Shown here piece after piece: positions 1-6,109 of a DNA stretch of 6,248 nt (its first letter is position 1; each line of letters starts with the position of its first letter). Made by a program: the position numbers and the translations under genes. The DNA comes from Bacilli bacterium (GTDB lineage Bacteria; Bacillota_I; Bacilli_A; RF39; UBA660), in NCBI GenBank assembly GCA_900751815.1, contig CAADST010000174.1, positions 1 to 6,248 on the forward strand. The letters are read 5' to 3'. Below the pieces are notes generated by a model that worked only from the letters and a program-made list of their open reading frames with translations, did not search any database and was not told the DNA's origin.

Positions 1-1832
1 AAACTAATAATTTTAAATAAGTTTTTTAAACCAACTTTATTTTTAGCAATTACTGTTAAGTGGAAAGGACGAGCAAATTTAATCGCATTTTCTTTATCAG
101 CTAGGCCTTCTAGAGCTATAGTAGTATTAACATTTTCTCTTTTTAATTGATATAACATTTGATAAAAACATTTACTGGTACCTTCACAGTCGTAATCAGC
201 TCGATGGTGCTTATCTTCATCCCATTCAACATTTAAATTTTTAACTAAAGTTGAAAGTTTATGATTACGCCATTCCGGATACATATTACGAGCCATACCC
301 ATAGTATCAATAACGGTATTTTTAAATTCACCAAGATTATATTTTTTCATCGCACTAGATACAAAAGCGATATCAAATTGGGCATTGTGAGCAACCATTG
401 GTAGGTCACCAACAAACGCTAGGAATCTTTTAGTAACATTTTCTTCACTATCTTTACCCTCAAGCATTTCATCAGTTATATTAGTAAGTTCGGTAATAAT
501 ATTTGGTAGAGGATGATCGCATGCAATAAGTTCATCAAACCTTTCAATAATTTCATCATTTTTAACCTTAACAGCCCCAATTTCAATCATTTGATCAATT
601 CCACTATTAAGTCCCGTTGTTTCCGTATCAAATACGACATATTCTTGGTCAAATAAATTATATTCTTTATTATTAAATACTATATTAGCTTCAATATCTA
701 CAACATTAAGTTCAGCCCCATATAAAGCTTTAAATTTATCTTTATCTTCTTTACCTTTATTAAGTTTAGCAACAGTATTATAAACATCGGGATAAGCTTG
801 TAAGCAATTATGATCAGTTATAGCAACAGCTTTATGTCCTAATTTTGCGGCGAATTTAACTAAAGAGCTTGCATCAATTACCCCATCCATTGCACTCATC
901 ATGGTATGAGCATGTAGCTCTACTCTTTTTTCTTCTTCATTATCAGTAACTTTGACATCCTTACTAGGAATTTCTTCAATATTTTTAGCATTTAGAACCA
1001 TTTGTTTTAAATAAGCATCCATTTCCATATTACCATGAATTCTAAACCATTTACCTTCTTTGATCTTTTTATTTAATGGTTCGAATTCTTCTTCATCAAA
1101 TTTAACAATTTTCATAAGATAACTATCAGTTTTATCACTGACTTTCAAATTCATAATAAATATTGGACCTTTTTTACCTTGTCTTTCGACCACTTCCTTG
1201 CCAAAGACATATACCTCAACAATGATATTACGAACTTCTCCAAGAATGTTATTAAGCTGTGTTACTGCCCCATCCATATGTTTACCCATAATAACCGGAG
1301 AATCTTCTTCTTTAATAACAGTATCTTTATCATGTTTAATTTCTTCTCTCAATGTTTCTCTTAAATCTTCTCTAATTAAAATATCTAATTTGTATTCTCC
1401 TAAACCATATCTTTTTAAATTATTTATTATAGAGGGAGCTTCATGAAGTAAACCACCGCGTTCAAAATCATTTAAAACTTGAAAATACAAAGTATCACCA
1501 TTTATTTCAATTTCACTTGATTTAATTCCAATCATCGAAGGTCTTCTGATAATTATTTCATCAATAAAATAATCTAAATAGTTTTTTATATCTTCAAAAG
1601 TAACATTTTCATAAACTAAATTGACAACGCAAGCAAGTTCATTATTAATACCATTACTAGCACACCAAAATAATTGATTAACATTACTCACATCAATTAC
1701 ATCTTTATTTTTTATATAAACAATAAATTTTTCTTCTTTTTTCTTTAAAACAACTTTATCTAAAGTAGCATCTTCAAAGCCTTCGCCAGAAAAACTAATA
1801 CTATCAAAAAATCTTTTTAAATCTGCACTCAT
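1..1832 (-). CDS. polC: DNA polymerase III PolC-type alpha subunit, N-terminal 610 residues (3' end cut by window)
   Basis: This is the replicative polymerase of low-GC Gram-positive bacteria, which extends DNA and proofreads it in the cytoplasmic replisome. The visible 610 codons show the family order. An N-terminal region is followed by an OB-fold at about residues 200-285. The first half of the PHP domain follows, with HAH at 307-309, TDH at 339-341 and GAEL around E374. Then comes an inserted DEDDh 3'-5' exonuclease with FDTET (D402, E404), HNAQFD (D487) and HRADYD (H543, D548). The second PHP half begins at about 588 with RPFH. PolC is usually about 1,400-1,450 residues, so the polymerase palm, fingers and clamp-binding end lie beyond base 1. 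The ATG at 1832 is chosen because AGGTGA sits 4 nt upstream. It lies 4 bases downstream of the dnaE stop with no room for a promoter of its own, so it should be co-transcribed with dnaE. The PHP metal ligands seen here are intact. Identity is certain from motifs and order. Confidence 0.97.
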   Translation of the reverse strand, partial: MSADLKRFFDSISFSGEGFEDATLDKVVLKKKEEKFIVYIKNKDVIDVSNVNQLFWCASNGINNELACVVNLVYENVTFEDIKNYLDYFIDEIIIRRPSMIGIKSSEIEINGDTLYFQVLNDFERGGLLHEAPSIINNLKRYGLGEYKLDILIREDLRETLREEIKHDKDTVIKEEDSPVIMGKHMDGAVTQLNNILGEVRNIIVEVYVFGKEVVERQGKKGPIFIMNLKVSDKTDSYLMKIVKFDEEEFEPLNKKIKEGKWFRIHGNMEMDAYLKQMVLNAKNIEEIPSKDVKVTDNEEEKRVELHAHTMMSAMDGVIDASSLVKFAAKLGHKAVAITDHNCLQAYPDVYNTVAKLNKGKEDKDKFKALYGAELNVVDIEANIVFNNKEYNLFDQEYVVFDTETTGLNSGIDQMIEIGAVKVKNDEIIERFDELIACDHPLPNIITELTNITDEMLEGKDSEENVTKRFLAFVGDLPMVAHNAQFDIAFVSSAMKKYNLGEFKNTVIDTMGMARNMYPEWRNHKLSTLVKNLNVEWDEDKHHRADYDCEGTSKCFYQMLYQLKRENVNTTIALEGLADKENAIKFARPFHLTVIAKNKVGLKNLFKIIS

Positions 1833-1836
1833 TATA

Positions 1837-1842
1837 TCACCT
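1837..1842 (-). promoter_or_regulatory. polC ribosome binding site overlapping the dnaE stop
   Basis: AGGTGA on the minus strand is made of the last DnaE sense codon (AGG, Arg) plus its stop codon (TGA). It lies 4 nt before the polC ATG. Ribosomes terminating on dnaE therefore sit directly on the polC start region, which suggests translational coupling (inferred). Confidence 0.8.
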
Positions 1843-4683
1843 ACTTCTTTTTATATTATTAACTATAATCTGACATTTGTCAAACCTCTTTGTGACTTTA
1901 CCAGAAATTAGTATTAAATCTTTTTCTTTAATTTCTTTAAATTCTGGATATACATTTGGAAACACTGTAAAATCATTAAAACCTGTTTCATCACTACCAA
2001 CAAAAAAGGCCATATCTTCATTGTTTTTAGTTTTTATTTTTCTAATTTTATCAACCAAAACCACACAAGTAACATTTTTAAATAAATATTTATTGATACT
2101 TGCCATTTTCATGTATTTACTACCGACATACTTACTTGCGGGGTGATTTGTTATATAAAAACCATAACTATTTTCTTCATCAGTCATTAAAATATCTTTA
2201 GAATATTCCGGATACTCGGTTAAAATTGGTTTTTCTGGGGTATAATCATCACTGGCAAGGCTCATATAATTAAAGATATTATCAAGAGCATTAATTAAAG
2301 TTTGATGCGTTACATTAAATTCATCTAGAGCTCCTGCTCTAATTAATATCTCCATTATACCTCTAGTTAAAAATTCCTTATTTTTAATAGCAAAATCAAA
2401 GACATCACTATATCCATTACTCCGATTTTCAATTATTTTTTTAGCAATATCTTTATTTATATTTTTAATAACCCATAAAGGCATTATAAGCATTGATTCA
2501 TCAATATAATAATTATCATAAATATTATTAATACTTGGTTTGTATAATTTTACTCCCCCACTTTTTAAATAAGTAAAGTAATAAGTATTTTTAGTAGCAT
2601 CAACTGAATTATTTAACTCTTCAACAATAAAATACATTGGATAAAAACATTTTAAATAAGCAAGTCCATATGCAACCCGCGCATAAGCAACGGAATGAGA
2701 TTTATTAAATCCGTAGCTCGCAAACTTAACTATTAAGTTATATATTTCTTCTGCTACCTCACTCTTATAACCTCGCTTTATTGATGAAGAAATAAACTTT
2801 TTTCTTTCATCTTTTAATGCGTCTTCTTTTTTCTTCGATATTGCTCTTCTTACTATATCGGCATCAGCTAAAGTGTAACCTGCAAATTTAGTAAGTATGG
2901 ATATAATTTGTTCTTGATAAATAATTATACCATAAGTTTCTTTTAAAATTGGCTCTAAATCTGGATGTAAGTAAGTTACACTTTCTATCCCTTCTTTTCT
3001 TTTGATATAGCTATTTGCTTGATCTTTTGGTCCAGGTCTGCCTAAAGCTATTAAAGCTACTAAATCCTTAAAAGAATTAGGTTTTAGTTTTATTACTAAA
3101 TCATGCATCGCGGGAGTCTCAAGTTGAAACACTCCATCCGTTTTACCACTACTTAGCATTTTATATACTTCACTTTTTTCTAAATCTATATCCTTTAAAA
3201 CATTTTTCCCTATTAACTTAATAATACTAGCAATAGTTGTCAAATTTTTAAGCCCTAAAAAATCCATTTTTAAAAGACCAATATCTTCTAGATATTCCAT
3301 AGTTACTCCGGTAAGCATGGTATTATTACTCATGTGAATTGGTATTACTTCATCAATATCAACATTTGATATAATTACTCCTGCAGCATGAGTAGAAGTG
3401 TTTTTCTTTAATCCTTCAAGTTTTAAAGAAATATTATAAACATTTTTTAATTCCGGATAGTTATGCAGATATTTTTTGACAAGTTCATTATTTAAATTAG
3501 CATTTAAATTCATGCTAGCATTAATTACTTTAGCAAATTTATCAACTAAATCTGAATCAATTTTAAGTAACTTTCCTACTTCTCTTATTACGAGTTTACT
3601 TTTTAAAGTATTAAATGTTAGTCCCAAAGCTACCCTTTTTTCGCCATATTTACTTCTAACATAATCAATTACTAAATCTCTTTTAGTGGCATCAAAATCA
3701 ATATCAATATCAGGCATAGTAACTCTTGATGGATTTAAGAAACGCTCAAATAACAAATTATATTTAATTGGATCAATATCAGTTATACCTATGGCAAAAC
3801 TAACCAAGGAACCCGCCGCAGAACCTCTACCAGGACCAACCATTATATTATTTTTCTTTGCATATAAAACATAATCATAAACAATTAAAAAATAATCAAC
3901 AAAACCCATATTTTTAATAACACTTAGCTCATATTTAAGTCTATTTTTATATACATCACTTACTTTGCCATTTAATCTTTTATTTAACCCAACCCTTGCT
4001 AGCTTTTCTAAAAATGCATCAGAATACTCATCTAAATATTTGGGTATATATCTATTATTTTTAGGAATTTCTAAATTAATTAAACCAACAATTTCATCAA
4101 GACAACCTATATCACTAACAGGTTCATAATAACAGTTCTCATTAATACTTATATCATCTTTTCTTAACATATCTAAGTATTTTAAATACTTGGTATCTTC
4201 CTTATTTAATACTCTTAAATCTCTCACATAAACTACATTATTACTAAGTATTAAAGCATTATTATGCTCAAATGTATTACTATATCCTAAATATAAATGT
4301 TCATAAAAACTTAAACTTTTATATAAAGTTATACTACTATAAGGAATTATTACTAGTATACTTTCTTGATACTCTTCTAAATCACTAATGTTTAACTCTC
4401 TAGTTTCTTTAATTGTATGTATTTTAAGTAGATTTTGATATCCTTTATAATTCATAGCATATAAATAAATATCTAAATTATCTATTTTGATATTTAGACC
4501 AACAATTGGTTTAATATTATTACTTAAACAAGCATTATAAAACTCTAATACCCCATATAAGTTTTCATCACATATACCACAAGCATTTATTTTTTTATCA
4601 TTCAAAAAAGTAATTAAATCTTTAATTTTAATTAAGCTTTTTAAAATACTATAATCTGTTACTACTTTTAGTGGTACATACAT
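1837..4683 (-). CDS. dnaE: DNA polymerase III DnaE-type alpha subunit, short form of 948 residues
   Basis: This is a C-family DNA polymerase. In Firmicutes that also carry PolC, DnaE extends RNA primers before handing over to PolC. Seen in order: an N-terminal PHP-type domain (about 1-210), GPGRGSAAGSLV (283-294), and PDIDIDFD (324-331) with catalytic Asp 325 and 327. The third catalytic Asp is D474 in KMDFLGL. Also present are LGRPGP (547-552), the fingers motif around ADADIVRRAISKKK (606-619), GFNKSHSVAYA (658-668), a helix-hairpin-helix region (about 755-790) and a C-terminal OB-fold (about 868-948). The PHP metal site is degenerate: HxH is K6-V-V8 and the TDH-type motif is CDE (38-40). 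No proofreading exonuclease is present. At 948 residues it is shorter than Bacillus DnaE (about 1,115). The ATG at 4683 has GAGG 8 nt upstream and a promoter at 4703-4731. It is first in a dnaE-polC operon. Confidence 0.96.
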   Translation of the reverse strand: MYVPLKVVTDYSILKSLIKIKDLITFLNDKKINACGICDENLYGVLEFYNACLSNNIKPIVGLNIKIDNLDIYLYAMNYKGYQNLLKIHTIKETRELNISDLEEYQESILVIIPYSSITLYKSLSFYEHLYLGYSNTFEHNNALILSNNVVYVRDLRVLNKEDTKYLKYLDMLRKDDISINENCYYEPVSDIGCLDEIVGLINLEIPKNNRYIPKYLDEYSDAFLEKLARVGLNKRLNGKVSDVYKNRLKYELSVIKNMGFVDYFLIVYDYVLYAKKNNIMVGPGRGSAAGSLVSFAIGITDIDPIKYNLLFERFLNPSRVTMPDIDIDFDATKRDLVIDYVRSKYGEKRVALGLTFNTLKSKLVIREVGKLLKIDSDLVDKFAKVINASMNLNANLNNELVKKYLHNYPELKNVYNISLKLEGLKKNTSTHAAGVIISNVDIDEVIPIHMSNNTMLTGVTMEYLEDIGLLKMDFLGLKNLTTIASIIKLIGKNVLKDIDLEKSEVYKMLSSGKTDGVFQLETPAMHDLVIKLKPNSFKDLVALIALGRPGPKDQANSYIKRKEGIESVTYLHPDLEPILKETYGIIIYQEQIISILTKFAGYTLADADIVRRAISKKKEDALKDERKKFISSSIKRGYKSEVAEEIYNLIVKFASYGFNKSHSVAYARVAYGLAYLKCFYPMYFIVEELNNSVDATKNTYYFTYLKSGGVKLYKPSINNIYDNYYIDESMLIMPLWVIKNINKDIAKKIIENRSNGYSDVFDFAIKNKEFLTRGIMEILIRAGALDEFNVTHQTLINALDNIFNYMSLASDDYTPEKPILTEYPEYSKDILMTDEENSYGFYITNHPASKYVGSKYMKMASINKYLFKNVTCVVLVDKIRKIKTKNNEDMAFFVGSDETGFNDFTVFPNVYPEFKEIKEKDLILISGKVTKRFDKCQIIVNNIKRSR

Positions 4684-4702
4684 AATTTAAACCTCATAAT
4701 TT

Positions 4703-4731
4703 ATTATATAGCAAAAATAAGCACTAGTAAA
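4703..4731 (-). promoter_or_regulatory. Sigma-A promoter of dnaE-polC
   Basis: On the minus strand, a -35 TTTACT (4731-4726) and a -10 TATAAT (4708-4703) are separated by 17 bp. Transcription should begin near 4696. That leaves a leader of only about 13 nt, with the GAGG ribosome site (4695-4692) almost at the 5' end. The promoter is predicted from consensus only. Confidence 0.65.
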
Positions 4732-4760
4732 TGAAAATTAATCCCTTAAGTTAAAATATG

Positions 4761-4769
4761 TGTTATAAT
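4761..4769 (+). promoter_or_regulatory. Extended -10 promoter of the 4785 gene, divergent from dnaE
   Basis: TGTTATAAT matches the extended -10 pattern TGnTATAAT exactly. No good -35 is seen 16-18 bp upstream, which is tolerated when the extended -10 is present. Transcription would start near 4776, giving a leader of only about 9 nt before the GTG start at 4785, with the ribosome site at the very 5' end. This tightness lowers confidence. Confidence 0.5.
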
Positions 4770-4774
4770 TTAAA

Positions 4775-4780
4775 AGGTGA
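4775..4780 (+). promoter_or_regulatory. Ribosome binding site that fixes the GTG start at 4785
   Basis: AGGTGA lies 4 nt before a GTG at 4785. An in-frame ATG at 4758 also exists, but it has no ribosome site and lies upstream of the TATAAT element. The GTG is therefore the better start. The same AGGTGA with a 4-nt spacer precedes polC. Confidence 0.65.
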
Positions 4781-4784
4781 TAAA

Positions 4785-5009
4785 GTGATAAACATAGATA
4801 TTAACAATTTAGAAGAATTAGAAAATGATTATAACAAAAAACACATAAATAAAGATTTAGAAGAATATATTATGGAATGTACAAAATTAATGCCAAGAAA
4901 AGAAAAAATAGAACTTAAAATAAATAGCAATTTAAATAGTATTGAACAAGAAAATGCTATTAATTTAATTCATGGATATTATAAGAAAAATTTAAACAAT
5001 ATCATTTAA
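4785..5009 (+). CDS. Unknown two-helix membrane protein, N-terminal part of a frameshifted gene (74 residues)
   Basis: I do not recognise a named family. Read from GTG 4785, this fragment is a charged, soluble N-terminal region (for example LEELEND, LEEYIMEC, PRKEKIELKI) that stops at 5007-5009. The natural continuation, with membrane segments, is in another frame from 4985 to 5236 and has no start codon of its own. Adding one A to the A5 run at 4986-4990 joins them into one 150-residue protein reading YYKKKFKQYHLIDKYDD across the joint. The complete protein would have a cytosolic-looking domain of about 80 residues followed by two membrane helices. It is divergent from dnaE and upstream of rpmB; nothing in that context assigns a job. 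As it stands the fragment lacks the membrane part and may be non-functional, unless the missing base is a sequencing error. Confidence 0.6.
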   Translation: MINIDINNLEELENDYNKKHINKDLEEYIMECTKLMPRKEKIELKINSNLNSIEQENAINLIHGYYKKNLNNII

Positions 5010-5236
5010 TTGATAAATATGATGATTATGTAAGAATATTTTTACTTATCCTAGGTATAGTTTTTATAATAATATCAGAACATTTAATCGATGTTTTAAG
5101 TGAATTATTTTTAATAGCCGGCTGGGTAGTTGTTTGGGAAATTATATATGATTTAATATTTACGGGATTTAAAAGAAAGAAAATAAAAACTACTTATAAA
5201 AAACTATCTATGTGTGAAATTTCGTTTAGTGATTGA
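4985..5236 (+). pseudogene. C-terminal, membrane-spanning part of the frameshifted gene that starts at 4785
   Basis: This reading frame is open from 4985 to the TGA at 5234-5236 but has no ATG, GTG or TTG until an ATG near its end (5210), so it is not an independent gene. It encodes a basic/aromatic linker and two hydrophobic segments. In the numbering of the restored 150-residue protein, the first is about residues 83-98 (FLLILGIVFIII) and the second about 104-121 (LFLIAGWVVVWEII). A short basic tail (FKRKKIK) follows. From memory, small Firmicutes membrane proteins with a GW(x)3WE pattern in the second helix are common and uncharacterised; this link is only an impression. The shift needed is one extra base within 4985-5006. 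The rest of the frame is clean and uses the same AT-rich codons as its neighbours, so the break is recent or artefactual. Confidence 0.7.
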
Positions 5237-5261
5237 CAAAAGCCCGATATAATGGTAAAAT
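5233..5261 (+). promoter_or_regulatory. Sigma-A promoter of rpmB
   Basis: A perfect -35 TTGACA (5233-5238), a 17-bp spacer and a -10 TAAAAT (5256-5261) preceded by TG one base away (TGGTAAAAT, extended -10). The -35 overlaps the TGA stop of the upstream reading frame. A second TATAAT at 5248-5253 has only a poor -35 (TTTAGT). The predicted start is near 5268, giving a leader of about 20 nt. Confidence 0.8.
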
Positions 5262-5288
5262 TTTGAAGTAGAAAAAAGGAGGCAAATT

Positions 5289-5459
5289 ATGGCTACAAAA
5301 GTTACAACCAAAAAACCTTTAACAGGAAATAGAAGATCGCATTCTTTAAGAGCAACTAAAATGAAACAAAAACCAAATTTACAAAAGAAAACTATTAATG
5401 GAGAAAAAGTTATCATAAGTGCAAGAGAAGCGAGAACTTTTAATAAAAAAGCTGCATAA
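5289..5459 (+). CDS. rpmB: 50S ribosomal protein L28 (bL28)
   Basis: A 56-residue, strongly basic protein of the large ribosomal subunit. The L28 hallmarks are visible: LTGNRRSHS (11-19), ATKMKQKPNLQ (22-32), then the K-x-INGEKVIISARE strand region (about 34-47) typical of the C-terminal half. The length fits the short L28 forms (about 56-78 residues). The ATG at 5289 follows a near-perfect AAAGGAGG (5275-5282) with 6 nt of spacing. The protein has no cysteine at all, so it is a zinc-free form, unlike L28 paralogues with CxxC pairs. It stands as a single-gene transcription unit with its own strong promoter and a terminator whose stem overlaps the stop codon. Confidence 0.93.
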   Translation: MATKVTTKKPLTGNRRSHSLRATKMKQKPNLQKKTINGEKVIISAREARTFNKKAA

Positions 5460-5471
5460 AGCAGTTTTTTT
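5445..5471 (+). terminator. Rho-independent terminator of rpmB
   Basis: GCTGC (5451-5455) pairs with GCAGT (5461-5465) around the loop ATAAA, and flanking A and T runs extend the stem. Seven T residues follow (5465-5471). The left arm lies inside the last rpmB codons and the loop includes the stop codon. The GC core is short, so some read-through is possible. Confidence 0.75.
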
Positions 5472-5495
5472 GTGTATATATTTCTATTTAATGCA

Positions 5496-5501
5496 TATAA
5501 T
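5496..5501 (+). promoter_or_regulatory. Possible -10 element for a small RNA
   Basis: A perfect TATAAT lies 6 bases before the left arm of the first hairpin at 5508, the distance expected for a transcription start. The -35 position 17 bp upstream (TGTATA, 5473-5478) matches the consensus only weakly. TATAAT can occur by chance in DNA this rich in A and T. Confidence 0.4.
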
Positions 5502-5507
5502 ATAAGT

Positions 5508-5567
5508 ATCAAAGCAATTAAGCTTTGATGATATAAAAGACGGGTTTCTTTATCCCGTCGTTTTTTT
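5508..5567 (+). ncRNA. Candidate two-hairpin small RNA of about 60 nt
   Basis: Hairpin 1 is a perfect 8-bp stem, ATCAAAGC (5508-5515) with GCTTTGAT (5522-5529), around the loop AATTAA. After a 9-nt A-rich linker, hairpin 2 is a terminator (5539-5567). A TATAAT ends 6 bases before hairpin 1, so a transcript could start exactly at the base of its stem and end in the T run. No open reading frame or ribosome site lies inside. I do not recognise it as a known RNA family. The alternative is that these are two structures in the rpmB 3' trailer, with hairpin 2 acting as a back-up terminator. Confidence 0.4.
5539..5567 (+). terminator. Strong rho-independent terminator
   Basis: GACGGG (5539-5544) pairs with CCCGTC (5554-5559) around a 9-nt loop, followed by G and seven T residues (5561-5567). 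On the other strand the stem is followed by TTTT, so it may also work in reverse. No protein gene ends just upstream, which is why a separate short transcript is suspected. Confidence 0.85.
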
Positions 5568-5614
5568 ATGTTTTTGACAAGTATTTACCAAAAGCCAAGA
5601 ATTCATAATCTGGA

Positions 5615-5646
5615 TTTTAATTATGGCAAATTCGCCATAATTAAAA
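5615..5646. repeat. Perfect 13-bp inverted repeat with 6-base centre
   Basis: TTTTAATTATGGC (5615-5627) and GCCATAATTAAAA (5634-5646) are exact reverse complements around AAATTC. The T run is on the 5' arm and the A run on the 3' arm, the reverse of a terminator, and no T run follows on either strand. A dyad operator or an RNA stem is more likely. It lies about 100 bp upstream of the promoter at 5744. Confidence 0.85.
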
Positions 5647-5743
5647 ATAAAGCTAGTTGAATGGCAAAAAAATATTAATAGAAGATATACAAGAAAAATA
5701 CTCTGTTTTAAAGTCAATAATAAACTTTTTTTATCAATTGCTA

Positions 5744-5772
5744 TTGACAATATCAAGAATATCAATTATAAT
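5744..5772 (+). promoter_or_regulatory. Consensus sigma-A promoter of the 5805 gene
   Basis: TTGACA (5744-5749) and TATAAT (5767-5772) both match the consensus perfectly and have the ideal 17-bp spacer. The predicted start is near 5779, leaving a leader of about 26 nt. Three TATCAA copies lie at 5732, 5751 and 5760 in and around it. They could be chance in this AT-rich DNA. Confidence 0.88.
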
Positions 5773-5804
5773 TTACTTATAGTAGATTTAAAGGAGACGA
5801 TATT

Positions 5805-6077
5805 ATGGGCCTACTTCATACATATTTAATAGAAAAATCTGAAGTAATTCAGCTAGATGATAATGATGAAATCATTAATTTTGTTGATTTATCGGATGAT
5901 ACTTATAACAATTTAGATGAAGCTTTACAAAGAGTTGGTCTTTTTGATAGTGATGATATAAAGCAATTTTCTAAAAAATTAAAGAAGATGAAATATACTA
6001 AATCAGTAAAACGAGAAGAAAAATATATTTACGACTATATATTAGATAAATATAGTATATTATTTAATGAATTATAA
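5805..6077 (+). CDS. Unrecognised 90-residue soluble protein
   Basis: I do not recognise the family. The product has no signal peptide, no membrane segment, no cysteine and no tryptophan. The N-terminal half is acidic (LDDNDE, DLSDD, DSDD). A basic patch follows (KKLKKMKYTKSVKRE, about 57-71), and the end is rich in tyrosine and helix-forming residues. It reads as a small, mostly helical cytosolic protein. The ATG at 5805 follows AAGGAG (5791-5796) with 8 nt of spacing. The gene is a self-contained unit: perfect-consensus promoter at 5744-5772, single gene, terminator at 6076-6109. That layout, not similarity, is the main evidence that it is real and probably well expressed. Small DNA- or protein-binding regulators can look like this, but no motif supports that. 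Confidence 0.8.
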   Translation: MGLLHTYLIEKSEVIQLDDNDEIINFVDLSDDTYNNLDEALQRVGLFDSDDIKQFSKKLKKMKYTKSVKREEKYIYDYILDKYSILFNEL

Positions 6078-6109
6078 AACCGAATCATGGTTATTTAGTT
6101 CGGTTTTTT
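6076..6109. terminator. Bidirectional terminator between convergent genes
   Basis: AAAACCGAA (6076-6084) pairs perfectly with TTCGGTTTT (6099-6107) around a 14-nt loop. Six T residues (6104-6109) serve the plus strand and a TTTT serves the minus strand. The stem overlaps the last two bases of the stop codon of the 5805 gene and the last codons of the minus-strand gene. Confidence 0.88.

Larger units (their letters stand above)
5460..5804. other. 345-base stretch without a protein gene
   Basis: No reading frame here has a convincing start with a ribosome site. The stretch holds the tail of the rpmB terminator, a possible small RNA (5508-5567) with its own -10 element, a perfect inverted repeat (5615-5646) and the promoter at 5744-5772. 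A TTGACA at 5574-5579 has no matching -10 at the proper distance. In 5647-5743 I see only AT-rich sequence. Confidence 0.7.

Noticed and set aside
1179..1446. Plus-strand open frames of 61 and 82 residues
   Set aside because: They are antisense to the OB-fold and N-terminal region of polC, which is firmly identified.
4758..4784. ATG at 4758 as the start of the frameshifted gene
   Set aside because: It has no ribosome site and lies upstream of the extended -10 element. GTG 4785 has AGGTGA at 4 nt spacing in the same frame.
4985..4991. Programmed -1 ribosomal frameshift at GAAAAAT
   Set aside because: The heptamer does not fit X-XXY-YYZ and no stable stem follows in this AT-rich stretch. A lost base is the simpler reading.
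5204..5512. Minus-strand open frame of 102 residues across rpmB
   Set aside because: It is the antisense shadow of rpmB, whose identity is clear, and it has no ribosome site.
5574..5579. TTGACA just after the strong terminator
   Set aside because: No acceptable -10 lies 16-18 bp downstream (AAGAAT at best; CATAAT is 24 bp away), and no gene follows closely.
5710..5728. AAAGT/ACTTT hairpin followed by T residues
   Set aside because: Only five pairs, nearly all A-T, with a 9-base loop. It is too weak to call a terminator and no gene ends there.
5550..5765. Minus-strand open frame of 71 residues in the intergenic region
   Set aside because: It begins within the promoter region of the 5805 gene, runs through the inverted repeat and the terminator, and has no ribosome site. 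It looks like chance openness in AT-rich DNA.
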